From Microbacterium sp. ABRD28 (GTDB taxonomy: Bacteria > Actinomycetota > Actinomycetes > Actinomycetales > Microbacteriaceae), in NCBI RefSeq assembly GCF_003850245.1, contig NZ_CP031015.1, positions 372,001 through 436,000 on the forward strand: a stretch of DNA of 64,000 nt, read 5' to 3'. The translations under genes were made by a program, and so were the position numbers. Shown here piece after piece: positions 19,438 to 28,245 of this stretch (the stretch's first letter is position 1; each line of letters starts with the position of its first letter). Under the pieces are notes generated by a model. The model was not told where the DNA came from. It saw only the letters and a list, made by a program, of their open reading frames with translations, and ran no database searches.

Positions 19438-21069
19438 TCACATGGTGACGTCCCCGACGAGGTTGACCTTCACGCCGATGCGCTCGAACATCGCGGCTTT
19501 CGCCATGAGCGCCCGGTCGGCGGTCGCGGCGTCGGGGGAGTAGACGACCTGCGCGTGATTCGCCTTGTGCCGCGCCATGAACTGATCGCGCGTGACGCCG
19601 TGGAGGACGACGTGGGCGATCGGCCACTCGGGGTTGGTGGCCTCCTTCCGGCGCCGGGTCTCGTCGTCGGGCAGCTCGATCGCCGAGGCGCGGAAGATGT
19701 CGACCTGCACGATGCCGTCGGCGATGAAGACGCGACTGACGACGAGTTCCCCGGGCCGCGAGACGCCGTTGACGGTAGCGCCACCGGCGGGGAAGAAGAC
19801 GTGGCCTTGGCGCCATCCTTCGGCCTTGTCCCACCCGCCGAGGTGCGAGGCGGGGACAGACCCCGAGATCTCGTAGACCCAGACGAAGCGTCCGTCGTAC
19901 TCCTCTCCCCAGCGCACATCGTGGAGCGTGTTGTCGGGGATCAGGCCCATGGCGGTCCACACCCGGTCGGTGACGAGCGCGTCGACGGCCACGCCCTCGT
20001 CCGCCTCGTTGAAATGCGGAAAGGCGCGACCGGCGAAAAGCTCGCGCCTCCCGTCGCGAGAGAACACCGGCGGGCGTTCGGTGGAGTTCAGGATGCCCTC
20101 GGCGAGATCCGATGCCGGGACGAGATCCTTCAGTCCCTGCTGATACTGGATGCCGACGGCGTCGAGTCCGAAGTCGTCGGAGATGCGCAGCGCGGCGATG
20201 TACATTTTCAGCTGCCACTGCACTTGATCGCGCGTCAGCTCTGTGATGGGATCCTCGCCGTAGCGGAAGGTCATGCCGCGATCGACGAGCCACTCGTAGG
20301 CCGCATCGGCCTCTTTGTCCGTCACGCTCAGCATCTCGGCGTAGAGCGCGGACTGCGACAGTCGCTCCTTATAGATGCCGAGCGGATTGAGGAGCTCGTC
20401 GTCGAAGATGGCGTTGTACATCCCCATGCAGCCTTCGTCGAAGACGCCGATGATGGCCTTCTCCGCGAGGAGCTGATCGCCCAGCGCCCGGCCGAGCGCG
20501 ACTTCGGCGGTGTCGGGGAGAGCAGGCAGGTCGCGCACGTGCGAGGCGTCGTGGGTGATGCGGCCGGTTTCGACCCATTCCCGCAATCCCTCTCGAAACC
20601 ATTCGTCGGTGAAGTCGACCGACCAGATCGTGGCATAGTCCCGGCCCATCTTTGTCAGGCCCGCATTTAGGCCGAGAAGGCCGACGAGCCCGGGCCAGTC
20701 CCCCGCGAAGTTCGCCACCGTGAGAATGGGGCCGCGGTGCGTCCGCAATCCGGCGAGGACGTGGTGGGAGTACTGCCACACGGCCTCCGCGACGATGAGG
20801 GGGGCGTCCTCGGGGATCCGCGTGAAGACGTCCAGGCCCATGCGCTGGCTCGAGATGAAGCCATGACCCGTGTCGGGGTCGACCTCGTTGGCGCGGATGA
20901 CCGTCCAGCCCAGCTCATTGAAGGCGCGGACGACCTCAGTCTCCATGGCCGCCTGCGTCGGCCACCCGGCGATGTTCGCCGACTCGCGCAAGTCGCCGGA
21001 GGCGATCAGGTAGGCCGTGCGGGGCGCCGCTGTCCGCGCCACCTGGGGCTGCGGGAATGTGTAGGTCAT
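19438..21069 (-). CDS. L-fucose/L-arabinose isomerase-fold protein
   Basis: 543 residues, slightly shorter than FucI (about 590). The N-terminal half has the FucI/AraI nucleotide-fold pattern (RTAYLIASGDLRESANIAGW, then IVAEAVWQYSHHVL and LTVANFAGDWPGLVGLLGL). The C-terminal half contains a Phe-Asn/Glu-rich block and KANHAQVVYSPD, matching the conserved NH-Q around the active-site His of the family. It would convert an aldose to a ketose. It overlaps the FGGY kinase stop by ATGA, so the two act in sequence. The substrate (L-fucose, D-arabinose or another sugar) is not certain; the fucose-pathway neighbours make L-fucose or a close relative plausible. Confidence 0.78.
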   Translation of the reverse strand: MTYTFPQPQVARTAAPRTAYLIASGDLRESANIAGWPTQAAMETEVVRAFNELGWTVIRANEVDPDTGHGFISSQRMGLDVFTRIPEDAPLIVAEAVWQYSHHVLAGLRTHRGPILTVANFAGDWPGLVGLLGLNAGLTKMGRDYATIWSVDFTDEWFREGLREWVETGRITHDASHVRDLPALPDTAEVALGRALGDQLLAEKAIIGVFDEGCMGMYNAIFDDELLNPLGIYKERLSQSALYAEMLSVTDKEADAAYEWLVDRGMTFRYGEDPITELTRDQVQWQLKMYIAALRISDDFGLDAVGIQYQQGLKDLVPASDLAEGILNSTERPPVFSRDGRRELFAGRAFPHFNEADEGVAVDALVTDRVWTAMGLIPDNTLHDVRWGEEYDGRFVWVYEISGSVPASHLGGWDKAEGWRQGHVFFPAGGATVNGVSRPGELVVSRVFIADGIVQVDIFRASAIELPDDETRRRKEATNPEWPIAHVVLHGVTRDQFMARHKANHAQVVYSPDAATADRALMAKAAMFERIGVKVNLVGDVTM

Positions 21070-22574
21070 GAGGGGATTCCTTCCGTGCGCTGCAGGGCGG
21101 CGAGGGCGTGCGCGACGTCCCTCCCGCCCTGATAAAGATTCAGATACAGGTCGAAGAGCCGGTCGTAATGCGGGCCACGCGACGCATCCGGCGTGATGGT
21201 GTCCACGACAGGGTTCCAGTCATCGATGCGGGGCGGATCGGAGGACACCGCGCCCGCGGCGAGGAAGGCGGCGCCGTAGCTCGCACCGATGGTGATGCGC
21301 GGCACCTCCTGCGTAAGCCCCGTGACGTCCGAGACGGTCTGCAGCCACAGCCGGCCCTGAGTGCCGCCGCCCACCGCGACGATGCGGCGGACATCGGCGC
21401 CGGCGGCCCGCATCGTCTCGACGTTGTGGCGAACCCCGAAGGCGGTCGCCTCGAGTGCGGCGCGGTACAGGTCGCCGCGGGTGTGTCCGAGGGTGAGCCC
21501 CGCGATGACGCCGCGCGCATCCGCGTCGAGGATAGGAGTTCGCTCGCCGGCGAAGTACGGCAGCATCAGAAGCCCGCGGGCGCCGGGACCGGACACCTCC
21601 GCCTCAACGAGCAGCTGGGGGAAATCGGCGCCGGTGAGGTCCCGCAGCCACGCGGTGAGGGCACCGGAGGTCGCGAGGCCCCCGGCCAGATTGGTTGTCC
21701 CCGGGAAAGCGCCGACGGTCGTCCACATCGACGGCGTGCGCAGGACGTGGTTCCCTGTCGCCACCAGGAACATCGTCGTGCCGTACATCAGCATGAGGTC
21801 GCCGACGCCGTGGGCGCCCGCACTGACGGCTTCGGTCCAGGCGTCGATCGTTCCGGCGATGACAGGGGTGCCGGCGGCGATCCCCGTCTGCGCCGCGGCG
21901 TCGGGTGTCACCTCCCCGACGATGTCACCCGCCCACGCCAGACGGGGCGGCTCGATCCCCGGTGCGATGCGATCCCACCCGGAGGCGTGCCACGCGTGCG
22001 CCTCGATGTCGTACAGCGGCGTGCACTGGCTCGCCGACTGGTGATCCAGCACGTAGGCGCCGGTGAGCCGTCGCGCGAGCCAGGACGCGGGCATGAAGAG
22101 GCGCCGCGCCCGCGCGTAGGCATCGGGCTCCTCCTCGGCGATCCATGCGATCTTCGGACCCGCGGCCTGCGTCGTGAGCGCGGACCCGCCGACGCGGACG
22201 ATGTGCTCAGCGCCGAGCTCCGCGGTCAACCGCTCGATCTGGGAGACGGCGCGGGTGTCTACGCCGTACAAGATCGTAGGCCGGACGGGCCGGTCGTCGG
22301 CGTCCGCGAGGAGTACGCACGGACCCATGCCGCTCACGCCCACCGCGATCACCTCGGCTCCGGATGCCGCGGGGTCCTCGTTCAGCTGCGTGCTCAGGTG
22401 GCAGAACTCGGCCCACCAGATGTTCGCATCCATCTCGACGTGGCCCGGGCGGGGCCGATGCACGTCGTGGGCGGCGGTCGCGGTGGCGAGTACCTCGCCG
22501 GTTGCGGCGTCGACGAGGACACCCTTCGTGCTGGACGTGCCGATATCGACCCCTAGGACGCAGCGTCGCGTCAT
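21066..22574 (-). CDS. FGGY-family carbohydrate kinase (with isomerase)
   Basis: 502 residues, standard FGGY length. Start ATG 22574 follows GGGAGGTACGG. The N-terminal phosphate-binding loop is VLGVDIGTSSTKGVLVDA; the C-terminal ATP motif is IVAVGGGTQGRLWLQ. FGGY kinases phosphorylate ketoses or polyols such as xylulose, fuculose or ribulose. Translational coupling to the downstream isomerase suggests it phosphorylates that enzyme's ketose. The promoter region carries the perfect palindrome TGAAATCGATTTCA 34 bp upstream of the ATG, a LacI-type operator. Confidence 0.87.
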   Translation of the reverse strand: MTRRCVLGVDIGTSSTKGVLVDAATGEVLATATAAHDVHRPRPGHVEMDANIWWAEFCHLSTQLNEDPAASGAEVIAVGVSGMGPCVLLADADDRPVRPTILYGVDTRAVSQIERLTAELGAEHIVRVGGSALTTQAAGPKIAWIAEEEPDAYARARRLFMPASWLARRLTGAYVLDHQSASQCTPLYDIEAHAWHASGWDRIAPGIEPPRLAWAGDIVGEVTPDAAAQTGIAAGTPVIAGTIDAWTEAVSAGAHGVGDLMLMYGTTMFLVATGNHVLRTPSMWTTVGAFPGTTNLAGGLATSGALTAWLRDLTGADFPQLLVEAEVSGPGARGLLMLPYFAGERTPILDADARGVIAGLTLGHTRGDLYRAALEATAFGVRHNVETMRAAGADVRRIVAVGGGTQGRLWLQTVSDVTGLTQEVPRITIGASYGAAFLAAGAVSSDPPRIDDWNPVVDTITPDASRGPHYDRLFDLYLNLYQGGRDVAHALAALQRTEGIPS

Positions 22575-22607
22575 CCGTACCTCCCGTGCTCGCCCGTCAG
22601 TGTAACG

Positions 22608-22621
22608 TGAAATCGATTTCA
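22608..22621. promoter_or_regulatory. LacI-type operator before the kinase-isomerase operon
   Basis: The 14-bp perfect palindrome TGAAATCGATTTCA has the central CG of LacI/GalR operators. The same 14 bases recur at 32660-32673 before the ABC transporter genes. The adjacent LacI-family gene is the likely binder. Confidence 0.8.
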
Positions 22622-22671
22622 GTTCCACCGTGACCACGACGCAACGAGGTCGTCGCCGACGGGCGGGCTCG

Positions 22672-23649
22672 TCACCGGCCGGCGGGACGGACCTCACCGC
22701 GGAGGGTCACGAGGCGTGGCGGCTCATCATCGCCCCCGATGCGCTCCAGCAGCATGCGCGCCGCAGTCATCCCCATCTCGCGAGCGGGGAGTCGCACGAC
22801 CGTGGCGAAGTCCGCCGGCGTCGTGGCGAATGGGAGCGAGCCGATCACTGCCACCCCGGTCCGCGGCGGAGCAAGATCGAGCTCGGCCAGGCGCTGGAGG
22901 ACGCCCACGCCGAGAAGGTTGTTGCCCGCGACGACCGCGTCGGGTCGGTCGACCCCCGAGAACAGGGCGTCTACGCACTCCCGTCCACCCTCCACTCGGA
23001 ACGTCGAGTGCTGCAGCAGCGCGGGTTCGGGCTCGACACCCCGCGCTCGAAGGGCGTCGGCCCAGCCGAGGGCGCGCTCGCGCGCGGTTTCGATGTCGGC
23101 GGGCCCCGACACGCACGCGATCCGCCGGAACCCTGCGTCCCACAGCCGCGCCGTGGCCTCGGCTCCGGCCTCGCGATTGGCCATCACGACGGCGTCGACG
23201 TCGCCGGCCCGACGGTCCACCGCGACGACAGGCCGCCCGCCTGCGGCGAACGGCGCGAGATCGGACGTCGGGCTCGCCGCCGCGATGAGCACCCCCGCCA
23301 TGTGGGTGGATGCCGCGATGCGCAGGTACGACGCCTCCTTATCCGGATCCCCATCCGAGTTGCACAATACGACGGAGTATCCCGCCTCCGAAGCGATGTC
23401 CTCGATCCCGCGGGCCATCTCGGTGTAGTAGGGGTTCTCGATGTCGGGGATCACCAGCGCCACCGCCTGCGCATGCTGCGTTCGAAGAGTCCTCGCGGTC
23501 CGGTTAGGGACGAAGCCGAGCGCGTCGACGGCGCGGCGCACCGCCTCGGCTTTCTCCGGGGACACAGAGATGCCATTGAACACCCGGGACACGGTCGCGG
23601 GGGATACCCCGGCTTCGCGTGCGACGTCGTAGATGGTGGTCACGGCCAT
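22672..23649 (-). CDS. LacI-family transcriptional regulator
   Basis: 325 residues. The N-terminal helix-turn-helix and hinge read TIYDVAREAGVSPATVSRVF, followed by PNRTARTLRTQ. The periplasmic-binding-like sensor domain begins VALVIPDIENPYYTEMARGI. It is the last gene of rbsK-rbsD-gntR-lacI, two bases after the GntR gene, and faces away from the kinase-isomerase operon whose promoter bears a LacI-type palindrome. It probably represses that operon and the ABC transporter in the absence of a sugar or sugar-phosphate inducer. Confidence 0.9.
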   Translation of the reverse strand: MAVTTIYDVAREAGVSPATVSRVFNGISVSPEKAEAVRRAVDALGFVPNRTARTLRTQHAQAVALVIPDIENPYYTEMARGIEDIASEAGYSVVLCNSDGDPDKEASYLRIAASTHMAGVLIAAASPTSDLAPFAAGGRPVVAVDRRAGDVDAVVMANREAGAEATARLWDAGFRRIACVSGPADIETARERALGWADALRARGVEPEPALLQHSTFRVEGGRECVDALFSGVDRPDAVVAGNNLLGVGVLQRLAELDLAPPRTGVAVIGSLPFATTPADFATVVRLPAREMGMTAARMLLERIGGDDEPPRLVTLRGEVRPAGR

Positions 23650-23651
23650 AC

Positions 23652-24464
23652 TCAGTCGGATCCGCCCGCACCGACAGGCACGAGACTCGCGCCGGCGGCG
23701 TCGGCGCGCAGTTCGAACTCGAACCGGCTGCGGTCGCCGCGGTGGTACGCGATGAAGAATTCGAGGGGAACGCCTGCCGCGTCGCGGCTGACGCTGCGCA
23801 ACCGCAGCAGGGCGGATCCGGGCGAGATCGCCAGCAGCTGCGCCTGCTCTGGTGAGGCCACCGTCGCCTCGGCCGAGCGGACGCCCGCGACCGCGCGCAA
23901 GCCATGCTCGGCGAGGACCCGGTACAGGGAACCCTCGCGCAGATCGGCACCGAACGTCACCGCGCCGACCGCCTCGGGCATCCAGGTCGTGGACAGCGAC
24001 CAAGGGTCGTCGTCGACGTAACGAAGCCGTTCGAGAAGGATGACGGGGGCGTCGACCACGACGGCCAACGCCTCCGCGACTTCGGGCGTCGCGGGCACCG
24101 TCTCGTGGCGAAGCACGTCGCTTCGGACGTGACCGCCGCGGCGCTCGACGTCGTCGTACAGCCCGATCAGGGTGTGCATCAGCGCTTCACTGGTCTTGGG
24201 GCGGGCGACGAACGTGCCCTTTCCCTTCACCCGCTCGATGATCCCCTCGTGCTCGAGCTGCCCGAGGGCCTGGCGGACGACCGTCCGCGAAATCCCGTAG
24301 AGTTCGCAGAGCCGGTGCTCGCCCGGCAGCAGATCGCCCGGACGAAGGCTCTGCGAGGCGATCCCATCGATGATGAGTCGCCGCAGCTGGTCGTACATCG
24401 GCGCGGCGGAGCGCCGGTCAATGGCGGGCGACGACGGCGCGTCTGAGGTCGAAGCGAGGGTCAT
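23652..24464 (-). CDS. GntR/HutC-family regulator (UTRA sensor)
   Basis: 270 residues. A winged helix (PMYDQLRRLIIDGI; LLPGEHRLCELYGISRTVVR; GKGTFVARPK) is followed by a UTRA/chorismate-lyase-like ligand domain (VILLERLRYVDDDPWSLSTT; AGVPLEFFIAYHRGDR). It is the third gene of rbsK-rbsD-gntR-lacI, three bases after rbsD. Palindromes matching ACCTGTAATKACAGGT occur at the rbsK/transaldolase divergent promoter, before the ABC transporter, and before the 36.6-42.2 kb operon. This protein is the best candidate binder, by proximity. Confidence 0.9.
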   Translation of the reverse strand: MTLASTSDAPSSPAIDRRSAAPMYDQLRRLIIDGIASQSLRPGDLLPGEHRLCELYGISRTVVRQALGQLEHEGIIERVKGKGTFVARPKTSEALMHTLIGLYDDVERRGGHVRSDVLRHETVPATPEVAEALAVVVDAPVILLERLRYVDDDPWSLSTTWMPEAVGAVTFGADLREGSLYRVLAEHGLRAVAGVRSAEATVASPEQAQLLAISPGSALLRLRSVSRDAAGVPLEFFIAYHRGDRSRFEFELRADAAGASLVPVGAGGSD

Positions 24465-24467
24465 GGC

Positions 24468-24872
24468 TCAGTAGACCACGCCGGCGTGCAGGATCACATT
24501 GGCATAGGGAGTGAATTCGCCCGACCGCACGAAAGCCCGGGCCGCTGTTGACAGCCGCTTGAACTCGTCGTGCGGGATGAGCGCGATCTCCACTCCGAGG
24601 GGCTCGAGGCGCTCGCGGAGCGCCGCCAGGACGTGCGGGCTGCGCTCGGCGACCTCCGCCGACGCCGTCGCGCCCTCCACCGCGAGCTCAGCGAGCACCG
24701 TGTCGAGGACGTCGAGGAACGCAGGCGCTCCCGGGCGGTAGGCGAGGTCGATCCGTTCGCTCCCCGGCGGGATCGGAAGTCCCGCGTCGGTCACGACGAC
24801 GAGATCCGTGTGGCCCGTTTCGCTGATGAGGCGGGACAGAGCGGGGTTGATTGTCGTGGCGGTGCGTCTCAC
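24468..24872 (-). CDS. rbsD: D-ribose pyranase / RbsD-family mutarotase
   Basis: 134 residues, the normal RbsD length. The family signature is clear: ALSRLISETGHTDLVVVTDAG with the catalytic His at 21, an IALIPHDEFK segment and the C-terminal FTPYANVILHAGVVY. RbsD interconverts pyranose and furanose forms so that the sugar fits the kinase. It overlaps the ribokinase stop by ATGA, confirming joint use with RbsK. Confidence 0.92.
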   Translation of the reverse strand: MRRTATTINPALSRLISETGHTDLVVVTDAGLPIPPGSERIDLAYRPGAPAFLDVLDTVLAELAVEGATASAEVAERSPHVLAALRERLEPLGVEIALIPHDEFKRLSTAARAFVRSGEFTPYANVILHAGVVY

Positions 24873-25831
24873 GATCGGACTCCTGGTGCTGCATGGGCGG
24901 CGAGGAGAGCATCCACGCGGTCCGCGTGGGGAAGGCTGGGTGAAGCGCCGCGCACGGTGACGGTGAGCGCGCCGGCAGCGGCCGCGCGGCGCGCGGCGGC
25001 AACGAGCGGCTCTCCCGCGGCCAGGGCCGCACCGAGGTAGCCGGAGAAGGCGTCACCGGCCGCCGTGGTGTCGACGGGCGTGACCGGGAACGGCGGGATC
25101 AGTTCGACTTCGGAGTCGGTGACGAGCAGAGCGCCCGCTCCCGCGAGCGTCACGACAGCGGCGCGTGCGCCCCGGGCGAGGAACCAGCGTCCGGCGGCCT
25201 TGGCCGAGGCAGCATCGACGACGGGGATGCCGGTGAGCAGACTCGCCTCACTCTCGTTGGGAGTGACGACGTCGACGCACGCCCAGACGTCCTCCGGAAG
25301 CTCAGCCGCGGGCGCCGGATCCAGGACGACCGTCATGCCGCGATCGCGTCCGGCGCGCAGAGCATGACAGGCGAGCTCTGCGGGGATCTCCAGCTGCGTC
25401 AGGAGCACGGCGGCGCTTCCGTCGAGGGCGCCGAGGGCGGCATCGATCTGCGCGACGCTGAGCGCCGCGTTGGCGAGCGGCACCATCACGATGTCATTCT
25501 GTGCGGAGGCGTCCACCCGGATATGCGCGATGCCGGTCGGACCGGGGACGGTGCGCAGATGCGCGATGTCGACCCCGGCCTCGGTCAGGCCGTCGACGAT
25601 CAGGTCGTGGAAGAGGTCGGATCCGACGCACGCGATGAAACTGGCCTCGGCGCCCGCACGTCCGGCCGCGACGGCCTGATTGGCGCCCTTGCCGCCTAGG
25701 ACGAGGGTGAAGTCCTCGCCGAGAATCGTCTCACCGGGCACGGGCAGGCGCCCCGAGAACGTGGTGAGGTCGGCAGTGACGCTGCCAACCACCGCTACGC
25801 CGCGCGGCGCGGCGCGATCGGAGTCAGGCAT
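24869..25831 (-). CDS. rbsK: Ribokinase (PfkB family)
   Basis: 320 residues. Start ATG 25831 follows GGGAGG. PfkB motifs: GSVTADLTTFSGRLPVPGET with FTLVLGGKGANQAVAAGRAG near 40-60, and the C-terminal TPVDTTAAGDAFSGYLGAAL with the catalytic Asp. It phosphorylates D-ribose or a related pentose at O5. It leads rbsK-rbsD-gntR-lacI and is divergent from a transaldolase-like gene, with two palindromic operators between them. Confidence 0.9.
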   Translation of the reverse strand: MPDSDRAAPRGVAVVGSVTADLTTFSGRLPVPGETILGEDFTLVLGGKGANQAVAAGRAGAEASFIACVGSDLFHDLIVDGLTEAGVDIAHLRTVPGPTGIAHIRVDASAQNDIVMVPLANAALSVAQIDAALGALDGSAAVLLTQLEIPAELACHALRAGRDRGMTVVLDPAPAAELPEDVWACVDVVTPNESEASLLTGIPVVDAASAKAAGRWFLARGARAAVVTLAGAGALLVTDSEVELIPPFPVTPVDTTAAGDAFSGYLGAALAAGEPLVAAARRAAAAGALTVTVRGASPSLPHADRVDALLAAHAAPGVRS

Positions 25832-25865
25832 CGGTGCCTCCCAGGGGATCTTTGACTTCACCGTC

Positions 25866-25908
25866 GGCTGTCATTACATTAGCCGAGTCGTCACCTGTAA
25901 CGACAGGT
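25866..25908. promoter_or_regulatory. Paired operators between rbsK and the transaldolase-like gene
   Basis: The perfect palindrome arms ACCTGT and ACAGGT, separated by AACG, lie at 25893-25908. A second partial copy with core CTGTCATTACA lies at 25868-25878. The centres are 27 bp apart. The same motif recurs at 32732-32747 and twice at 42200-42237. Confidence 0.75.
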
Positions 25909-25925
25909 TGGAGCCGAGAAGTCCG

Positions 25926-26582
25926 ATGATCGCCGCCCCCGTGCTCTACGTCGACAGCGCTGACACCGTGGCGCTGAGCCCGCTTCTGCGGGACGGCCTC
26001 GTCCGCGGCGTCACGACCAACCCGACGATTCTCGAGCGCAGCGGCCGCCGCCTGGTCGAGCTCGCCGATCTCTACGCCCGATGGATCGAGGAGGGCGCCG
26101 AAGAGGTGTTCTTCCAGGCCTGGGGGACGGATGCAGCGCAGCTGCGCCGCGCCGGAGAAGATCTGCGAGAACTCGGCGACCGGGTCGGCGTGAAAGTCCC
26201 CGCAACGCGCGCCGGATTCGCCGCCGCCAAGATCCTCGTTCGAAGCGGCGCGACCGTCCTCGTCACGGCGGTGTACAGCGTTCCGCAGGCGCTTGTCGCG
26301 GCGTCGATCGGAGCCCGCTTCATCGCCCCTTATCTCGGCCGACTGACCGACGCGGGCGTTGACGGACACGCGCTCATCGGCCGGATGCAGGCTGTCTGCG
26401 CGGGCTCCGGGACGGACGTCCTCGCGGCGAGCCTGCGGTCCCCGGAGGACCTCGTCGCGTTGCGTGAGGCCGGGGTCGGTTACTTCACCGCCGCCCCTGC
26501 CGTCCTAGAGGCGACGCTGCTCGATCCGACCAGCGAACGCTCCGCCGCCGAGTTCGAGGATGCGATCGCGCGGCTGTCCTGA
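25926..26582 (+). CDS. Fructose-6-phosphate aldolase / transaldolase-like enzyme
   Basis: 218 residues, the length of the short FSA/TalC group. Class I aldolase signatures: YVDSADTVAL (catalytic-region Asp), RGVTTNPTIL, and VGVKVPAT with the Schiff-base Lys near 90, then ILVRSGATVLVTAVYS and FIAPYLGRLTDAG. It would cleave or form a ketose phosphate, or transfer a three-carbon unit. It shares a divergent promoter with rbsK and so should be co-induced. The exact substrate is not evident. Confidence 0.87.
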   Translation: MIAAPVLYVDSADTVALSPLLRDGLVRGVTTNPTILERSGRRLVELADLYARWIEEGAEEVFFQAWGTDAAQLRRAGEDLRELGDRVGVKVPATRAGFAAAKILVRSGATVLVTAVYSVPQALVAASIGARFIAPYLGRLTDAGVDGHALIGRMQAVCAGSGTDVLAASLRSPEDLVALREAGVGYFTAAPAVLEATLLDPTSERSAAEFEDAIARLS

Positions 26583-26591
26583 CGGCCGCGC

Positions 26592-27269
26592 TCAGGGCCG
26601 CGCCGCCCGGCGGAGCCAGCGTTCGACTCCCGCGACGTGCGCCGACGTGAGCGCGGCCGCCAGGTCCGCGTCACCCTCCGCGATTGCGTCGAGGATGGCG
26701 CGGTGCTCCGCGAGCGTTCGCCTCACGGCGCCTTCCTCGGTCATCCCGCGCCATATCCGAGCGCGGACGGTCCGGCTGCTGAGCGAGTCGATGAGGCTGC
26801 TGAGGTAGGAGTTCCCGGCGATCTGGGAGATCCGGCCGTGGAATCGCAGGTCGTGCTCGACGAGCTCCGGGACGTCCGCCGATGCGGCCGCGCCGGCGAT
26901 CTCGGCCTCCAGCTCCGCGACGTCCTCATCGGTCCGGCGCTGCGCCGCCTGTCCCGCGGCGTGGGATTCCAGGACGCGCCGCACCTGGAAGACCTCCAGC
27001 AGCGAGGCGTCGTCGTGCATGTCCACGACGAAGGAGATCGCTTCCAGGAGCAGGCTCGGTTCCAGGCTCGTGACGTACGTGCCGTCGCCACGGCGCACGC
27101 TGAGGACCCTGATGACCTCGAGCGCCTTGACAGCCTCGCGCAGCGAGCTACGCGACAGACCCAGCCGCTCGGACAGTTCCTTCTCCGGCGGCAGCCGGTC
27201 GCCCGGGCGCAGCTCGCCGCGCACGATCATGTCCTTGATCCGGTCGATCGCCTGGTCTGTGAGCGCCAT
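26592..27269 (-). CDS. FadR-type GntR regulator (FCD domain)
   Basis: 225 residues. The winged helix reads LTDQAIDRIKDMIVRGEL, DRLPPEKELSERLGLSRSSL and REAVKALEVI. The FCD domain has the metal/ligand pattern D..FH near 143 (EHDLRFHGRISQIAGN) and a later EH (AEHRAILDAIAEGD). FCD regulators usually sense organic or sugar acids. It is divergent from the fuconolactonase gene, so control of the fucose-oxidation genes, perhaps through the ACATCNGATGT palindromes near 29.9 kb, is plausible but inferred. Confidence 0.9.
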   Translation of the reverse strand: MALTDQAIDRIKDMIVRGELRPGDRLPPEKELSERLGLSRSSLREAVKALEVIRVLSVRRGDGTYVTSLEPSLLLEAISFVVDMHDDASLLEVFQVRRVLESHAAGQAAQRRTDEDVAELEAEIAGAAASADVPELVEHDLRFHGRISQIAGNSYLSSLIDSLSSRTVRARIWRGMTEEGAVRRTLAEHRAILDAIAEGDADLAAALTSAHVAGVERWLRRAARP

Positions 27270-27332
27270 GCCCTGATACTAAAGGTCGGATCTCTGCTGG
27301 CGGGGTTGCGTCGTCGCGGGAAGAATGGGCGC

Positions 27333-28160
27333 ATGCGCGTCCTCGACTCCCACCTGCATCTGTGGGATCCGGCGGTCCTCGAGTATGCCTGGCTCAGCGA
27401 CGACCTGCGCGCCCGCTTCGACACTCCGGAACTCGCGGCCGCGGTCGACGACGCTCCCCCGGCGGCCGCCCGCGCGTTCGTCTTCGTGCAGGCGGAGTGC
27501 GCGCACGCGCAGGCGCTCGCCGAGGTGGACTGGGTGCTCGCCCGGGCGGAGGCCGCGGGCATCGTCGGCATCGTGGCGCGCGCAGCCGTCGAGCGGGGGG
27601 AGGACGTCGTCGGGGAACTCGAGGCGTTGCGCACTCGTCCCCGCGTCGTAGGGGTGCGGCGGGTCCTGCAGGACGAAGCGCCCGGATTCGCGACGTCGCC
27701 CGCCGTGCGCGACGGGCTGCGGGCGGTCGCTGCGGCGGGCCTGGTCTTCGACGCGTGCGTGCGCGCCGGGGGATTGCGGGAGGTGATCGCTCTGGCAGAC
27801 GCCGTGCCGGAGCTGCCCCTCATCCTGGACCACTTGGGCAAGCCGCCGGGCGCGCGGGCTGATCCGAAGTGGACGGAAGACCTGCGGGAGCTCGCGCGGC
27901 GACCGCACGTGATCGCGAAGGTGTCCGGGCTCCCGGCCGAGGCGAGGCCGCAGTGGACGGCGGACGACGTCCGTGCCGCACTCGACGTCGCGCGGGACGC
28001 GTTCGGGCCCGAGCGGCTGATGTTCGGCAGCGACTGGCCGGTGTCCGTCCCTTACTCTCGCTGGCTCCGGGCCGTTCTCGCCTGGACGGCCGACTGGTCG
28101 GGGGCCGAGCGCGACGACCTGCTGTGGGGGAACGCCGCACGAGCGTACGGCATGGCTTGA
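27333..28160 (+). CDS. L-fuconolactonase-like amidohydrolase
   Basis: 275 residues, Amidohydrolase_2 (COG3618) type. MRVLDSHLHLWDP carries the HxH metal motif at residues 7-9. LILDHLGKPP supplies the next His, and the C-terminal MFGSDWPVSVPYS supplies the Asp. Enzymes of this group hydrolyse sugar lactones such as L-fucono-1,4-lactone. Divergent from the FadR-type regulator and convergent with the SDR gene, it completes the lactone step of the fucose-oxidation route encoded nearby. Start ATG 27333 has only a weak GGAAGAA upstream. Confidence 0.82.
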   Translation: MRVLDSHLHLWDPAVLEYAWLSDDLRARFDTPELAAAVDDAPPAAARAFVFVQAECAHAQALAEVDWVLARAEAAGIVGIVARAAVERGEDVVGELEALRTRPRVVGVRRVLQDEAPGFATSPAVRDGLRAVAAAGLVFDACVRAGGLREVIALADAVPELPLILDHLGKPPGARADPKWTEDLRELARRPHVIAKVSGLPAEARPQWTADDVRAALDVARDAFGPERLMFGSDWPVSVPYSRWLRAVLAWTADWSGAERDDLLWGNAARAYGMA

Positions 28161-28245
28161 AGCGCACTGCAGGCCTGGAAGATACGCCGAGCACCTGCCC
28201 CGGGTGACATCGCGTGTCCACGAGAGAGGGGCGGGTGGGGGCGGT

